Positions 17,660 through 26,804 of a stretch of 64,000 bases of DNA are shown here, one piece after another (position 1 is the stretch's first letter; each line of letters opens with the position of its first letter). A program made the translations under genes and the position numbers. Origin of the DNA: Levilactobacillus huananensis (GTDB lineage: Bacteria; Bacillota; Bacilli; Lactobacillales; Lactobacillaceae); NCBI RefSeq assembly GCF_003946145.1, contig NZ_RHOC01000007.1:1-64000 (forward strand), read 5' to 3'. The notes under the pieces are model-generated. The model saw only the letters and a list, made by a program, of their open reading frames with translations, had not been told where the DNA came from and searched no databases.

Positions 17660-18492
17660 TCTTTAGCCGCCTCCTCGTAGTCGAAGCCCTTCACATTGTG
17701 GAACCACTTGTGAAGCAACCGGTTATATTCGCCGTTGGCCCGGATCTCTGTTAAAGCCTTGTTGGTAGCCTTAACGAAATCTTGTTGGTTCTTGTCAACC
17801 GCAATACCATAAGGTTCCGAGACGAACGTGCCACCCGTGACCACGTAGCCCGGATTCTGAACGGACATCCCATATAAAATCCCGTTATCGGTGGTTAATG
17901 CCTGTCCTTGACCGGACTTTAAGGCCGTCATGGCTTGCGCGTAATCGGTCAGTTGGAGTACTTTAGCATTCGGCGCAACCTTAGCGACATTCTCAACCGA
18001 ATCGGAACCAACGACCCCGAGAACGGTCCCTTTTTCACGGTTTAAATCCTTCACGCTCTTGATTGAACTGCCCTTCTTCACCAGGAGCGATTGTCCGGCA
18101 AAAAAGTAAGTATTTGAAAAATCAACCTGTTTACGACGTTCGGGTGTATTGGTCATCGTCGCCATAATGGCATCGATATTCCCATTCTTTAGCATCGGCA
18201 TCCGGGTTGAACTCGTCACTTGAATGAACTTGGCTTTAGCATCCTTCCCCAACATCTGTTTGGTCAAGGCTTTGGCCAGATCAACTTCAAACCCTTTGAT
18301 CTTCCCATCCTTGGTGTCGAGAAGACCGAATAACCGAGTATCAGCCTTCACACCCCATGTAATAGTCTTGGACTGCTGATCCGTATGCCACACATTTCGT
18401 GACGACAGTGGCTTACTCCCACAAGCCGTTAAAGTCACGGTGAGGGCAGTCAGGACAACCAGCAGGCCCAGACGACGAATTAATCTTTTCAT
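17656..18492 (-). CDS. Polar amino acid ABC transporter substrate-binding lipoprotein
   Basis: The 278-residue extracellular receptor has a lipobox LTAC (Cys at about 24) after a basic N-terminus, then an SBP_bac_3 domain (GFEVDLAKAL; FSNTYFFAGQSLLVKKGSSI; LTDYAQAMTALKSGQGQALTTDN). The family takes up Gln, Glu, Asp, Arg, His or cystine. The ARG-box-like site in the leader would favour arginine or another amino acid of that regulon, but sequence alone does not settle the ligand. Confidence 0.92.
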   Translation of the reverse strand: MKRLIRRLGLLVVLTALTVTLTACGSKPLSSRNVWHTDQQSKTITWGVKADTRLFGLLDTKDGKIKGFEVDLAKALTKQMLGKDAKAKFIQVTSSTRMPMLKNGNIDAIMATMTNTPERRKQVDFSNTYFFAGQSLLVKKGSSIKSVKDLNREKGTVLGVVGSDSVENVAKVAPNAKVLQLTDYAQAMTALKSGQGQALTTDNGILYGMSVQNPGYVVTGGTFVSEPYGIAVDKNQQDFVKATNKALTEIRANGEYNRLLHKWFHNVKGFDYEEAAKE

Positions 18493-18508
18493 CTCGATAT
18501 CCCCCCAA

Positions 18509-19249
18509 CTAATGAGTCAAAATCTTACTTAAGAATTGACGAGCCCGTTCATTGGTTGGCTGGCCATCGAAGAACTGTTCCTTAGTGTCGTCTTCCAGAA
18601 CGCGGCCATCCGCCATGAAGATAACTCGGTTGGCCACTTCACGAGCGAACCCCATTTCGTGAGTCACGACGAGAGACGTCATGCTGGAGTCACGAGCGAT
18701 GGACTTCATAACATTTAACACATCATCAATCATTTCCGGATCCAAGGCACTGGTTGGTTCATCGAACAGGAGGCACTTGGGCTTCATCGCCAGTGATCGC
18801 GCGATGGCAATTCGTTGTTGTTGTCCCCCAGAAAGTTGAGAAGGCATCTTCGGTGCTTGATCTGCCAAGCCCACACGGTCAAGCATCTCCATCGCAACCT
18901 TCTTGTTCTCGGCTTCCTCGCGGTGTAACACAATTCGTGGTGCCAGCATGATATTTTCAAGAATGGTCTTATTCGCATAAAGATTAAAGTGTTGGAACAC
19001 CATCCCCACATTCTTTCGAATTCGGTTCATATCCGTCTTGGGGTTCGCGAGGTCTTGACCGTTAACGATCAATTGCCCGTGACGAATGGATTCCAATCCA
19101 TTGACGGTTCGGATCAGTGTCGACTTTCCTGAACCGGAAGGACCAATCAGCACGACCGTTTCACCGGCCTCAATCGTCAAATTAATATTGTGCAGCGCGT
19201 GGAAATCACCGTAATACTTTTCCACGTTGTGAAATTCAATCATTGACAT
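18509..19249 (-). CDS. glnQ: Polar amino acid ABC transporter ATP-binding protein (GlnQ-type)
   Basis: The 246-residue ATPase energises the importer. Walker A GPSGSGKS is at 36-43, signature LSGGQQQR follows, and Walker B is CLLFDEPTSALDPEM. I take the ATG at 19249 because AGGAGG lies 8 bases upstream; the frame is open for ten more codons that run through the ribosome binding site. It is the first gene of a four-gene operon: ATPase, receptor, two permeases. Confidence 0.93.
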   Translation of the reverse strand: MSMIEFHNVEKYYGDFHALHNINLTIEAGETVVLIGPSGSGKSTLIRTVNGLESIRHGQLIVNGQDLANPKTDMNRIRKNVGMVFQHFNLYANKTILENIMLAPRIVLHREEAENKKVAMEMLDRVGLADQAPKMPSQLSGGQQQRIAIARSLAMKPKCLLFDEPTSALDPEMIDDVLNVMKSIARDSSMTSLVVTHEMGFAREVANRVIFMADGRVLEDDTKEQFFDGQPTNERARQFLSKILTH

Positions 19250-19302
19250 AAGCTTTTCCTCCTGCTTGATTAATCGCATTTTTAAAAACTTTTCTCGGTT
19301 AG

Positions 19303-19320
19303 CATGAATACTTATGCAAA
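19303..19320 (+). promoter_or_regulatory. ARG-box-like operator in the glnQ leader
   Basis: CATGAATACTTATGCAAA fits the remembered Bacillus ArgR/AhrC consensus CATGAATAAAAATKCAAK at almost every position outside the A/T centre. It lies 54 bases upstream of glnQ. ArgR binding here is inference. Confidence 0.5.
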
Positions 19321-19353
19321 CCGCTTACCCGCCCAGTTAGCCGCCGAATGAAT

Positions 19354-19368
19354 TCAACGGCGTCTCAT
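19354..19368 (-). other. Possible mini-ORF Met-Arg-Arg-Arg in the glnQ leader
   Basis: On the minus strand the leader contains ATG followed by AGA CGC CGT and TGA. A GAGAG sequence lies 3 bases upstream, which is too close for a good ribosome binding site. Its stop is about 100 bases ahead of glnQ. Three consecutive Arg codons next to an ARG-box-like site are suggestive, but a run this short can arise by chance. Confidence 0.2.
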
Positions 19369-19430
19369 CAACTCTCACACAGATCGGGCATCGACACGTC
19401 GCGGTCTGAATTGATTAAGGTCTAATTCAA

Positions 19431-19459
19431 AGTTTAAACCAAAAAAATAACCCGGTCAA
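19431..19459 (-). promoter_or_regulatory. Promoter of the glnQ operon
   Basis: TTGACC (19454-19459) and TAAACT (19431-19436) lie 17 bases apart on the minus strand. This gives a leader of about 175 bases before glnQ. Bases 19460-19610 upstream show nothing that I can name. Confidence 0.65.
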
Positions 19460-19612
19460 AGCAAAGACTTCCACTATGGAAACCCCTGAAAAAAGTTTAG
19501 GTCACTTAATATTAGATGTACCAAGGATTCCCTTCATACCGATGTCCTCTGAAAAAATAAATATCTTGACGCGACGTTAGATCGAAATTCGATTTAATTC
19601 GCCTTTCATCAC

Positions 19613-19654
19613 AAAAAAGGACCTCAAGCCAACACTATCTGGCCCAAGGTCCTT
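19613..19654 (-). terminator. Intrinsic terminator after the 19693-20595 gene
   Basis: On the minus strand AAGGACCTTGGGCCA pairs, with two mismatches, with TGGCTTGAGGTCCTT, followed by TTTT. Confidence 0.85.
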
Positions 19655-19692
19655 GGAAGATTCATTATGAAATTAAACTTTCAATTCTGATT

Positions 19693-20595
19693 TTAGTGAT
19701 GGTACCGCGAGGTCCGTGTCATTGGTTCTGACTCACGAGTCGGCGCAACCGGCGATGTCTCTCGTGAAGGAGCCTGCGTCGCTGACCCTTGATGCTTGTA
19801 CGCCAATTGAACAGCCACTTGGAAATCATTATCTTGTTCGATCAGGCTCGTCCGGCCGAGAACTTTGAAAGGCCCCCCGACCAGTGTGGCGTTAGCCAGA
19901 TATAGTTCAATCTGGTCTTGAACGTCAGCCACCTTTTGGAGACCAACCGTCGCCACTACCCCAACACGTTGCTTCTCCGCCTGATTAATACCAGCGTAAA
20001 CCACGAGTTGATTGCCCTCGGTCTGCATCTCAAAGTATGGAATCAAGACCCCTGGTCCCGAAGCATAAACTGGCTTTCCGAGTTTACGAACTTGGTCGGT
20101 AATCTCGCGGTCACCAAGACCGGAGTAATCCAGCTGCATCAGTTGATTCTGTTGCAACCGCGTGGCCAAATTCTGAATATTTTGCAATTCGATTGTAGAT
20201 GATGACAATTTCCCGGGTAATATCTTTTTCTCATCAAAATACCCGTTGGCTGGAATGTTGCGCCCCCCAATAACTGGCTTTCCTGTTTCCAGGTCGGCGT
20301 CCTTGGGCTTCATGTGTAACCATTTTTCAATCTTCGGTGAGATATCAAAAGGTGCTTTCTTCTTGGTAAAGTAGTACATCGCATTGAGATATACAAAATA
20401 AAGCATCACAACGGCAATGGCCAAAATCAGCAGTCCCCAGAAAGGATGGCCATTTTGAAGATAGCGGAACCCAATGTAAAACAGGTAAAGATTTCCTAGG
20501 GCCCCGAGAACCGTGTAAATTCGGTTCTTCAGCTTAACACTCACGTTGATATAGCCTAAATAATGGTTAATCATATCCAGAAAACTAAGCATCAT
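19693..20595 (-). CDS. Membrane protein of unknown function (DUF6681-like)
   Basis: The 300-residue protein has two membrane segments (about 26-47 and 50-72), followed by a soluble domain. That domain includes the segments SGPGVLIPYFEMQTEGNQ and ATLVGGPFKVLGRTSLIEQ. The C-terminal 35 residues are Ser/Thr/Pro/Arg-rich and probably disordered. From memory it resembles the lactobacillar DUF6681 family; no function is known to me. It follows the Ser/Thr-rich protein gene after 17 bases, so the two form an operon. AAAGGGGG precedes two consecutive ATG codons; either could be the start. Confidence 0.75.
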   Translation of the reverse strand: MMLSFLDMINHYLGYINVSVKLKNRIYTVLGALGNLYLFYIGFRYLQNGHPFWGLLILAIAVVMLYFVYLNAMYYFTKKKAPFDISPKIEKWLHMKPKDADLETGKPVIGGRNIPANGYFDEKKILPGKLSSSTIELQNIQNLATRLQQNQLMQLDYSGLGDREITDQVRKLGKPVYASGPGVLIPYFEMQTEGNQLVVYAGINQAEKQRVGVVATVGLQKVADVQDQIELYLANATLVGGPFKVLGRTSLIEQDNDFQVAVQLAYKHQGSATQAPSRETSPVAPTRESEPMTRTSRYHH

Positions 20596-20612
20596 CGGTC
20601 CCCCTTTCTGTC

Positions 20613-21089
20613 TTATTCACCCGTATCAGTTGTTCCACTATAAGTGTGTGAACTTTGGGTGGTCGTATCATTTGTGTTGTCGCTGGAAGTTCCCGTCGTG
20701 TCATCAGTCGTGTCATTGTTGCTTGACGAAGTCGTTGATGAAGACGTTGTGCCAGTATTACCAGTCGTTGTGCCGTGAGACGTCCCCGTTTCGGACGTAT
20801 TGTCTGCCGAAGAACTTTGCGTCGTCGTTGATGAACTACTGCTACTACTGCTTTCGTCAGACGACTCACTGCTACTTGAGGAGTCTGAACTCTTCTTAGA
20901 ACTGTCGTCACTTTCCTTTTTCTTAGAACTGGTCGACGAGTTCGACACAACTGAAGAGGTCTGCGAAGTCCGCGTCGCGCCTTCATTAGTCTTGGTGACC
21001 GAGTTGGTAACCACGTTTGTCGCACCTAACGCCAAGGCCATTGAGACCAAGGCAAATGGCGTGATAAATGGTGGTGTGCGGTATGCCAT
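20613..21089 (-). CDS. Ser/Thr-rich single-pass membrane or secreted protein
   Basis: The 158-residue protein has a short hydrophobic N-terminal segment (FALVSMALALGATNVV) and then about 120 residues made almost only of Ser, Thr, Asp, Asn, Gly and Lys. This looks like an exported disordered stalk. There is no LPXTG motif and no lipobox. GGAGG lies 7 bases before the ATG. The first gene of a two-gene unit with the DUF6681-like protein; the reading frame on the same strand in another phase here is an artefact of the repetitive codons. I do not recognise a function. Confidence 0.7.
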   Translation of the reverse strand: MAYRTPPFITPFALVSMALALGATNVVTNSVTKTNEGATRTSQTSSVVSNSSTSSKKKESDDSSKKSSDSSSSSESSDESSSSSSSSTTTQSSSADNTSETGTSHGTTTGNTGTTSSSTTSSSNNDTTDDTTGTSSDNTNDTTTQSSHTYSGTTDTGE

Positions 21090-21164
21090 GTCGTCATCCT
21101 CCCTTCACAATTACTCATTGCATCCATTATCCCACGTGGAACTCAAAAATCTCTCAAGTTTCTC

Positions 21165-21623
21165 TTAATTTTTAGCTAAACTCTCGGTGGTCACACCTGC
21201 CGTCTTACAATCAGCACAGAGGCCGTAAAGTTCAAAGCTATGTCCGGTCACTTCACACCCTGGCAGTTGATCCGTAAAGAACGCCATCGGGCACATCTGA
21301 AGCTCTGTCACCTTCCCACAGTTTTGACAAATAAAGTGATGGTGATGTGAATGCTGAGCATCACACTGGTACTTAACACGTGCGCGTTCCTGTTCCGTGT
21401 TCTGCTCAACGATACCGACTTCCTCAAACTCCTTCAGATTGCGGTAGACGGTATTGTGGCTCATCCCCGGGAACTCGGTGCGCATGTACGCATCGACGGT
21501 CACCACATCCGTATAATGGCTCTGGTTAGTCAGCAAAAACTCTAACAGCGCGTGCCGTTGTTTGGTTAACTTCAACTTATTCTTTCTTAAAACAGCCACA
21601 GCGGCGTTTAATGACTCAGCCAT
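21165..21623 (-). CDS. Fur-family metalloregulator (PerR/Zur/Fur type)
   Basis: The 152-residue DNA-binding protein has a winged helix at about 10-80 (MSHNTVYRNLKEFEEVGIV), a His-rich metal-binding hinge HSHHHHFICQNCGK at 91-104, and structural zinc CxxC pairs at C99/C102 and C136/C139. I place the start at 21623, where GAAGGAGG precedes ATG; the frame is open 46 codons further upstream into the neighbouring gene. Whether it senses peroxide, iron or zinc cannot be told from sequence. Confidence 0.9.
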   Translation of the reverse strand: MAESLNAAVAVLRKNKLKLTKQRHALLEFLLTNQSHYTDVVTVDAYMRTEFPGMSHNTVYRNLKEFEEVGIVEQNTEQERARVKYQCDAQHSHHHHFICQNCGKVTELQMCPMAFFTDQLPGCEVTGHSFELYGLCADCKTAGVTTESLAKN

Positions 21624-21703
21624 GATGGGCGGCCTCCTTCTCAAATTTAGTCCGAATTCCTTGCTAGTGTCGCATATCTTAGGGATAAACTCAACCGAAG
21701 CGC

Positions 21704-22264
21704 TTAGTCCTCCTGGAGGGTACGCATCAGGTTGGCCAACTTGACCTTGGTCTGTGACCAATTGTCATTGTTGATCTGAATGGCCCGCCCCTGTAAAGCT
21801 AGTGGCATGGTCAGATCACGTCGATACTCTGCACTGGCGAAGCGCTGCTTGACCATCAGCTGGTCATCCCCGCGGCGTGTCACCCGGTGCATCAGCGATT
21901 CGGGATCGCTCACCGTCAGAAATAGCACAACGGCCTGATCACCCAGCTCTTCTTGATAAGTGACTGCCCCCTTGGAATCGAGCACAATAGCAACGAAAGG
22001 ACTTCGATTAAAGCCAGCAGCGAGACCCTCGCGAGACGATCCATACTGATAGCCAGCGTAACGAACCGATTCCAAATAATGGTTCCGTCCAAAACTTTCG
22101 GCGGTTTCGAAATAGTAATCCTGCCCGTCAATCTCTCCGGGACGAGGGGGCCGCGTCGTATGCGTGATAACTTTGGTGACTGGATAGTGCTCAACGAGGT
22201 AGTCCTGGACCGTTGTCTTCCCGGTCCCTGTTGCGCCTGTAATGACCAAAACCTTATTTGCCAT
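21704..22264 (-). CDS. Guanylate kinase-like P-loop protein
   Basis: The 186-residue protein has Walker A GATGTGKT at 10-17, followed by a guanylate-kinase-like segment (ITHTTRPPRPGEIDGQDYYF) and FVAIVLDSKGAVTYQ. It resembles GMP kinase, but the genuine housekeeping gmk is usually longer and lies elsewhere, so this is a paralogue of uncertain substrate. The ATG at 22264 overlaps the end of the Nudix gene by 11 bases, giving coupled translation. Confidence 0.78.
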   Translation of the reverse strand: MANKVLVITGATGTGKTTVQDYLVEHYPVTKVITHTTRPPRPGEIDGQDYYFETAESFGRNHYLESVRYAGYQYGSSREGLAAGFNRSPFVAIVLDSKGAVTYQEELGDQAVVLFLTVSDPESLMHRVTRRGDDQLMVKQRFASAEYRRDLTMPLALQGRAIQINNDNWSQTKVKLANLMRTLQED

Positions 22265-22679
22265 GGGTCGCCCCCACGAGGTAATCATTAGCCTGATCCA
22301 ATAGTCCCTTGAGATTGTCAAATGTCAGCCGTTCACGAGCGGCATTGTAAGGCAACCAAGCTGTATCACTGATTTCAACTTTTTGTCGGTCAATTGTCAC
22401 ATCCGTTGGCACTTCAGCAGTAAAAAGAACCACATGTTTGTGGTGACCATTGGCCATATCGTAATCGAGGTCAGCATGAAAATCAGTGGCAACCGCCACT
22501 TTTAATGCCGTCTCCTCACGAATCTCCCGTTGGGCCGTGGCCACATCGGTTTCCTGGCCTTCAACGTGACCCTTAGGGAACCCCCAGAAGTCACTGGTGG
22601 CACTCTTTAATAATAAATAATAGGGCACACCAGCACGGCGCTGATAAACCACAGCGCCACTTGCGCGTTCAGTAATCAT
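22254..22679 (-). CDS. Nudix hydrolase, Ap4A pyrophosphatase-like
   Basis: The 141-residue protein has the Nudix box at 37-59 (GHVEGQETDVATAQREIREE), with Ala where the last conserved Gly is usual. The WGFPKGHVE context is typical of bis(5'-nucleosyl)-tetraphosphatases, which hydrolyse Ap4A. GAGGAGG lies upstream of the ATG. It heads a short operon with the guanylate-kinase-like gene. Confidence 0.88.
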   Translation of the reverse strand: MITERASGAVVYQRRAGVPYYLLLKSATSDFWGFPKGHVEGQETDVATAQREIREETALKVAVATDFHADLDYDMANGHHKHVVLFTAEVPTDVTIDRQKVEISDTAWLPYNAARERLTFDNLKGLLDQANDYLVGATHGK

Positions 22680-22783
22680 GACTAGCGTTCCTCCTCGTTA
22701 TTAGTTCTGTTCTATTTTAGCCCGAAAGCCCCCCCAACGGAAAGGTTTTCCACTGCATTTTTGAAAACAACGGCCAACTCTCA

Positions 22784-22813
22784 TTGACTTTTAATTTAAG
22801 TCTAGGGTACACT
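22784..22813 (+). promoter_or_regulatory. Promoter of the permease-pepX unit
   Basis: TTGACT (22784-22789) and TACACT (22808-22813) are separated by 18 bases, 35 bases before the permease start codon. Confidence 0.6.
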
Positions 22814-22848
22814 ATCCGAGATATCACCATTAATTAAGGAGGTTTCTT

Positions 22849-24243
22849 ATGGCTATTTCGCGAATTTTCCGCCGCGAACGCTTAGATAATTACTTAGAAA
22901 GTGACCAACACTTTGCCAAGACCATGTCGGCAAAGGACTTGATGTCACTGGGTATTGGAGCGGTGATTGGAACTGGGATCTTCATCCTCCCGGGAACCAT
23001 CGCGGCCCAATACAGCGGACCGGGAATCGTGTTATCTTTTCTTCTCGCTGCTATCGTCTGTTCCACTGCGGCGATGTGTTACGCCGAATTTGCCTCCGTC
23101 TTACCGGTCGCCGGGTCTGCCTATTCTTACGGTAACCTGGTCTTCGGCGAGATCATCGGCTGGGTCCTCGGGTGGGCCCTCATTCTGGAGTATGTGCTCG
23201 CCGTGGCGGCGGTTGCCAATTCCTTCGGAGCGTATTTCAATTCTCTTCTGAAAGGGTTCCATTTGGCACTGCCCACTGCCGTTACTGGACCATACGACCC
23301 CGCTCACGGTACCTATGGCAATATCATTGCCATTCTCGTGGTCATCCTGATCAGTTGGTTACTCAGCCGGGGCATGCGAGAATCGATGCGCATCAACAAT
23401 GCCATCGTCATCGTGAAAATCGCTATTATTATTCTTTTCGTCCTGGTCGGGATCTTCTATGTCAAACCGGCTAACTGGCATCCCTTCGCGCCATTTGGGA
23501 CTAAGGGAATTCTCCGAGGTGCCTCGACTGTGTTCTTTGCCTATCTCGGTTTCGACGTCGTTTCGGCCTCGGCTGCCGAGGTTAAGAATCCTAAAAAGAA
23601 CATGCCAATCGGGATCATTGGGACGCTCATCGTGGCCTCCGTGCTCTACATGTTGGTCGCCGTGGTTCTCACGGGAATGGTACATTACACGCGGCTCAAT
23701 GTGGCTGATCCCGTCGCCTTTGCCTTGACCCTGGTTCATCAGGACTGGACGTCTGGGATTATCTCACTGGGCGCCCTCGCGGGGATGTTTACCATGATGG
23801 TCACCATGATTTACAGTTCATCGCGTCTGATCTATTCGATCGGTCGTGATGGCCTGTTACCAAAGTTCTTAGGAAAGATTGACGATGAAACGGGAACACC
23901 CCGTAACAGTCTCGCCGTAATCACCGTGGTCATTGCCTTGCTCGGCGGGTTCGTTCCCCTGGCCCAACTGACCAACCTGGTTAACATTGGCACGCTGGTC
24001 GCTTTTCTCTTCGTTTCCTTTGGGATTCTGCGGCTCCGCCGTCTTAAAGGACTGCCTCAAAACTCTGGATTCAAGGTGCCTCTCTACCCTGTCTTACCTA
24101 TTATCTCGGGACTTCTGTGTTTCGGCATGATGCTTCAATTACCCGCCGAAACCTGGATTGCATCATCCATTTGGTTTGCGCTTGGCCTGGTGATTTACTT
24201 CAGCTATGGGTTACATCACAGCCGTTTAAATAATCAGGATTAA
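22849..24243 (+). CDS. APC-family amino acid permease (CAT/YfnA type)
   Basis: The 464-residue integral membrane protein has about 12 segments. The first carries the APC substrate-binding motif GIGAVIGTGIFILPG, and VKNPKKNMPIGI is the conserved loop after segment 6. It imports amino acids by proton symport; the substrate is not evident. AAGGAGGTTTCTT precedes the ATG. pepX starts 39 bases downstream without a terminator, so uptake and peptide cleavage genes are probably cotranscribed. Confidence 0.92.
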   Translation: MAISRIFRRERLDNYLESDQHFAKTMSAKDLMSLGIGAVIGTGIFILPGTIAAQYSGPGIVLSFLLAAIVCSTAAMCYAEFASVLPVAGSAYSYGNLVFGEIIGWVLGWALILEYVLAVAAVANSFGAYFNSLLKGFHLALPTAVTGPYDPAHGTYGNIIAILVVILISWLLSRGMRESMRINNAIVIVKIAIIILFVLVGIFYVKPANWHPFAPFGTKGILRGASTVFFAYLGFDVVSASAAEVKNPKKNMPIGIIGTLIVASVLYMLVAVVLTGMVHYTRLNVADPVAFALTLVHQDWTSGIISLGALAGMFTMMVTMIYSSSRLIYSIGRDGLLPKFLGKIDDETGTPRNSLAVITVVIALLGGFVPLAQLTNLVNIGTLVAFLFVSFGILRLRRLKGLPQNSGFKVPLYPVLPIISGLLCFGMMLQLPAETWIASSIWFALGLVIYFSYGLHHSRLNNQD

Positions 24244-24282
24244 AAATAGTTAGTCAGATTTTAGAAAAGGTAGGCGATCGTT

Positions 24283-26721
24283 TTGCGCAATCAACAGTTT
24301 GCTATTCGACCGACGCAGCCGGCAGACGCCCTGCGCGAGCTCGAGGAGATTCACTTTTTAACGACGGACAATCAGGATTTAACCAGTCCTACCGCCCTGC
24401 TCTTAAACTTCTATGACTTAAGTTGGCCTGAATACCAGGCCCCAGCCAGTGTCACCGCCCAGTTAGCCAATCTGATGGCTACCCCGGACGAAGATGGTTG
24501 GACGTACCTGACCACCCATGACACGTTACCCGTCACGGTCTTCTATAACTTGGCTCTTCAACGCTTAGGATTCAGTCCTGAATTAGATTTTCTGCTGACC
24601 GATCCTTTAGCCGCCATGGCAAAAATTCAGCTGCCCGTCAGCGACCATGCTACCAATGATTTTACCGTGGCCGAATTAAAGCAAGCTTGGTATCTACTAC
24701 TAATCACCCATACCAAGAATGGTCAAAGCTTCCTGGATCAGCTCACAACGCACGGCTATTTTGCCCCCTTCGTGACCGATCCCACCGTCGATAAACCTTT
24801 AATCTTTAACGGGAAGGCGCAGGCCGTCTTCGATACCACGCATCTCATCCGTGAGGTCGTCTACGTCGAAAGTCCCCAAGATACCGACCACGACGGTCAC
24901 CGCGACCTACTGAAGGCTGAGATCATTCGTCCCGTGGAAACGGCGACGGGGCTCAAGGTGCCTGTGCTCTACACGGCCAGTCCTTATAATCAAGGCACCA
25001 ATGATGAATCTGGTGAAGCGTTGACCCACAATGTCAACGTACCACTACAACCCAAGCAACCACAGCAAGTCACTTTGGCCGACTTGGCTACGCCAGCTAC
25101 TGCGTCCATTCCAGATCCTCGTCCAGTAACTACCAGCACCCATGAAGCTGCTGAAACCTTTGCACGGGAACAGTCGTACACCTTAAACGACTACTTCTTA
25201 GCACGAGGATTTGCCGTAGTCTACGCCGCTGGGATTGGGACCAAGGATTCCGATGGGGTCCGCACCACTGGTGACCCAGAGGAAACAACCTCGACCATCG
25301 CTATCATCGAATGGTTAGCCGGTAACCGGACAGCCTTCACGACCCGTGCCGCTACTGAAGCCATCCCTGCTTGGTGGAGCAATCACCAAGTCGCCATGAC
25401 CGGTCGTTCCTACCTGGGAACCTTAGCAACTGCCGCCGCAACTAGCGGGGTAACGGGGCTTAAGACAATCATCAGTGAAGCCGCCATTTCCAACTGGTAT
25501 GACTACTACCGTGATGGTGGATTGGTCATCGCCCCCGGTGGTTTCCCCGGTGAAGACGCCGATGTCCTAGCCGAAGAAACCTTTAGTCGTGAACTCTTAC
25601 CCGGTGACTATCACCGTATTCAAGCTAAATGGCAGGCTGATCTAGCCGGTATCACCCATGATCAAGATCGCACTACCGGGAACTATAACAGCTTCTGGGA
25701 TGCACGCAACTACCTCAAACACGCGCAAAACATCAAGGCTGATCTGCTCCTGGTTCATGGCCTTAACGACTGGAACGTCAAGCCGCGCAACGTTAACAAT
25801 TTGTGGAATGCGGTCCGCGACCTCCCTGTCACCAAGAAACTCATCTTGCATCAAGGACAACACATTTACATCAATGCCTTTCGTTCAATCGACTACACCG
25901 ATATCGTCAATCTCTGGTTGACTCACGAACTTTTGGGCGTCGACAACCAAGCGGACACGCTCCTGCCGAATGTCATCATTCAAGACAACGTCAAACCCGA
26001 AACCTGGCACGCTGCCGCAGATTGGGATAACCCCGCCAACAACGAGCGGGTCTTCAATCTTCAACACGACGAATTGGTCGATGCCGGCACTCAGGACCCA
26101 CAGCCCTACGCCACGAGCTTCAACGATCAGCTTCCAGTCGCGCAATACCAACGCTATACCAAGGATGTCGCTGCCTGGGAAAATGATCTTCTTGGCGACA
26201 AGCATAACGACCTCTTTGGCCACCGCCTCATCTTCAAGTCAGCGGTCCTGACTGATGATTTGATTCTAGATGGAAAACCAACCGTGACCTTACAAGTGGC
26301 GGTTAACCAACCCATGGGTATGCTGAGTTTCCAAGTCGTCGACTATGGCGAGGCGGCCCGCTTAGGTGTCAGCCCAACCATTCTCGCCCGCAAGTCTCTC
26401 GATGAAGGTTACCGTTGGCGTGAAGATGACCTGCGTGAATTCCAGCTCGCCGCACCGACTCCTTGGAAGATGATGACGAAAGGTCATCGCAACTTACAGA
26501 ACCGTACCAATGCTTACCAAGTTGACGAACTCAAACCGAACCAATTCTATGATCTCACGGTTACCCTGCAACCCACTCACTACAAGTTAGTTGCTGGTCA
26601 TCAACTTGGTCTGGTCATCTATGCCACTGACTTTGGGATGACGGTTCGTGGCAATCAGGATTTGCAATACTCCATCCAGTTGGCACAGGCTAATTTGACC
26701 ATTCCAACCGTCACAGACTAA
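24283..26721 (+). CDS. pepX: Xaa-Pro dipeptidyl-peptidase PepX
   Basis: The 812-residue cytosolic serine peptidase (family S15) releases X-Pro dipeptides from proline-containing peptides such as those from casein. The nucleophile lies in GRSYLG (Ser376), Asp496 in [12 protein letters not shown] and His527 in GQHIYIN, with spacing like that of the lactococcal enzyme. Family N-terminal helical domain and C-terminal jelly-roll are both present by length. The start is TTG at 24283, after AAAAGGTAGG. It lies between an amino acid permease and proline iminopeptidase, a coherent peptide-utilisation set. Confidence 0.97.
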   Translation: MRNQQFAIRPTQPADALRELEEIHFLTTDNQDLTSPTALLLNFYDLSWPEYQAPASVTAQLANLMATPDEDGWTYLTTHDTLPVTVFYNLALQRLGFSPELDFLLTDPLAAMAKIQLPVSDHATNDFTVAELKQAWYLLLITHTKNGQSFLDQLTTHGYFAPFVTDPTVDKPLIFNGKAQAVFDTTHLIREVVYVESPQDTDHDGHRDLLKAEIIRPVETATGLKVPVLYTASPYNQGTNDESGEALTHNVNVPLQPKQPQQVTLADLATPATASIPDPRPVTTSTHEAAETFAREQSYTLNDYFLARGFAVVYAAGIGTKDSDGVRTTGDPEETTSTIAIIEWLAGNRTAFTTRAATEAIPAWWSNHQVAMTGRSYLGTLATAAATSGVTGLKTIISEAAISNWYDYYRDGGLVIAPGGFPGEDADVLAEETFSRELLPGDYHRIQAKWQADLAGITHDQDRTTGNYNSFWDARNYLKHAQNIKADLLLVHGLNDWNVKPRNVNNLWNAVRDLPVTKKLILHQGQHIYINAFRSIDYTDIVNLWLTHELLGVDNQADTLLPNVIIQDNVKPETWHAAADWDNPANNERVFNLQHDELVDAGTQDPQPYATSFNDQLPVAQYQRYTKDVAAWENDLLGDKHNDLFGHRLIFKSAVLTDDLILDGKPTVTLQVAVNQPMGMLSFQVVDYGEAARLGVSPTILARKSLDEGYRWREDDLREFQLAAPTPWKMMTKGHRNLQNRTNAYQVDELKPNQFYDLTVTLQPTHYKLVAGHQLGLVIYATDFGMTVRGNQDLQYSIQLAQANLTIPTVTD

Positions 26722-26804
26722 CTTGAATTTACAGGTCACGGTTTCTTAACTAAGATAACAGTGATAAAATAATAATAACTTTATTAGAAACGGGGGGCTT
26801 TCCC

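Noticed and set aside
20585-21025. 146-residue Arg/Thr-rich reading frame on the minus strand
   Set aside because: It is the shifted frame of the Ser/Thr-rich gene 20613-21089, produced by its repetitive codons; no ribosome binding site of its own.
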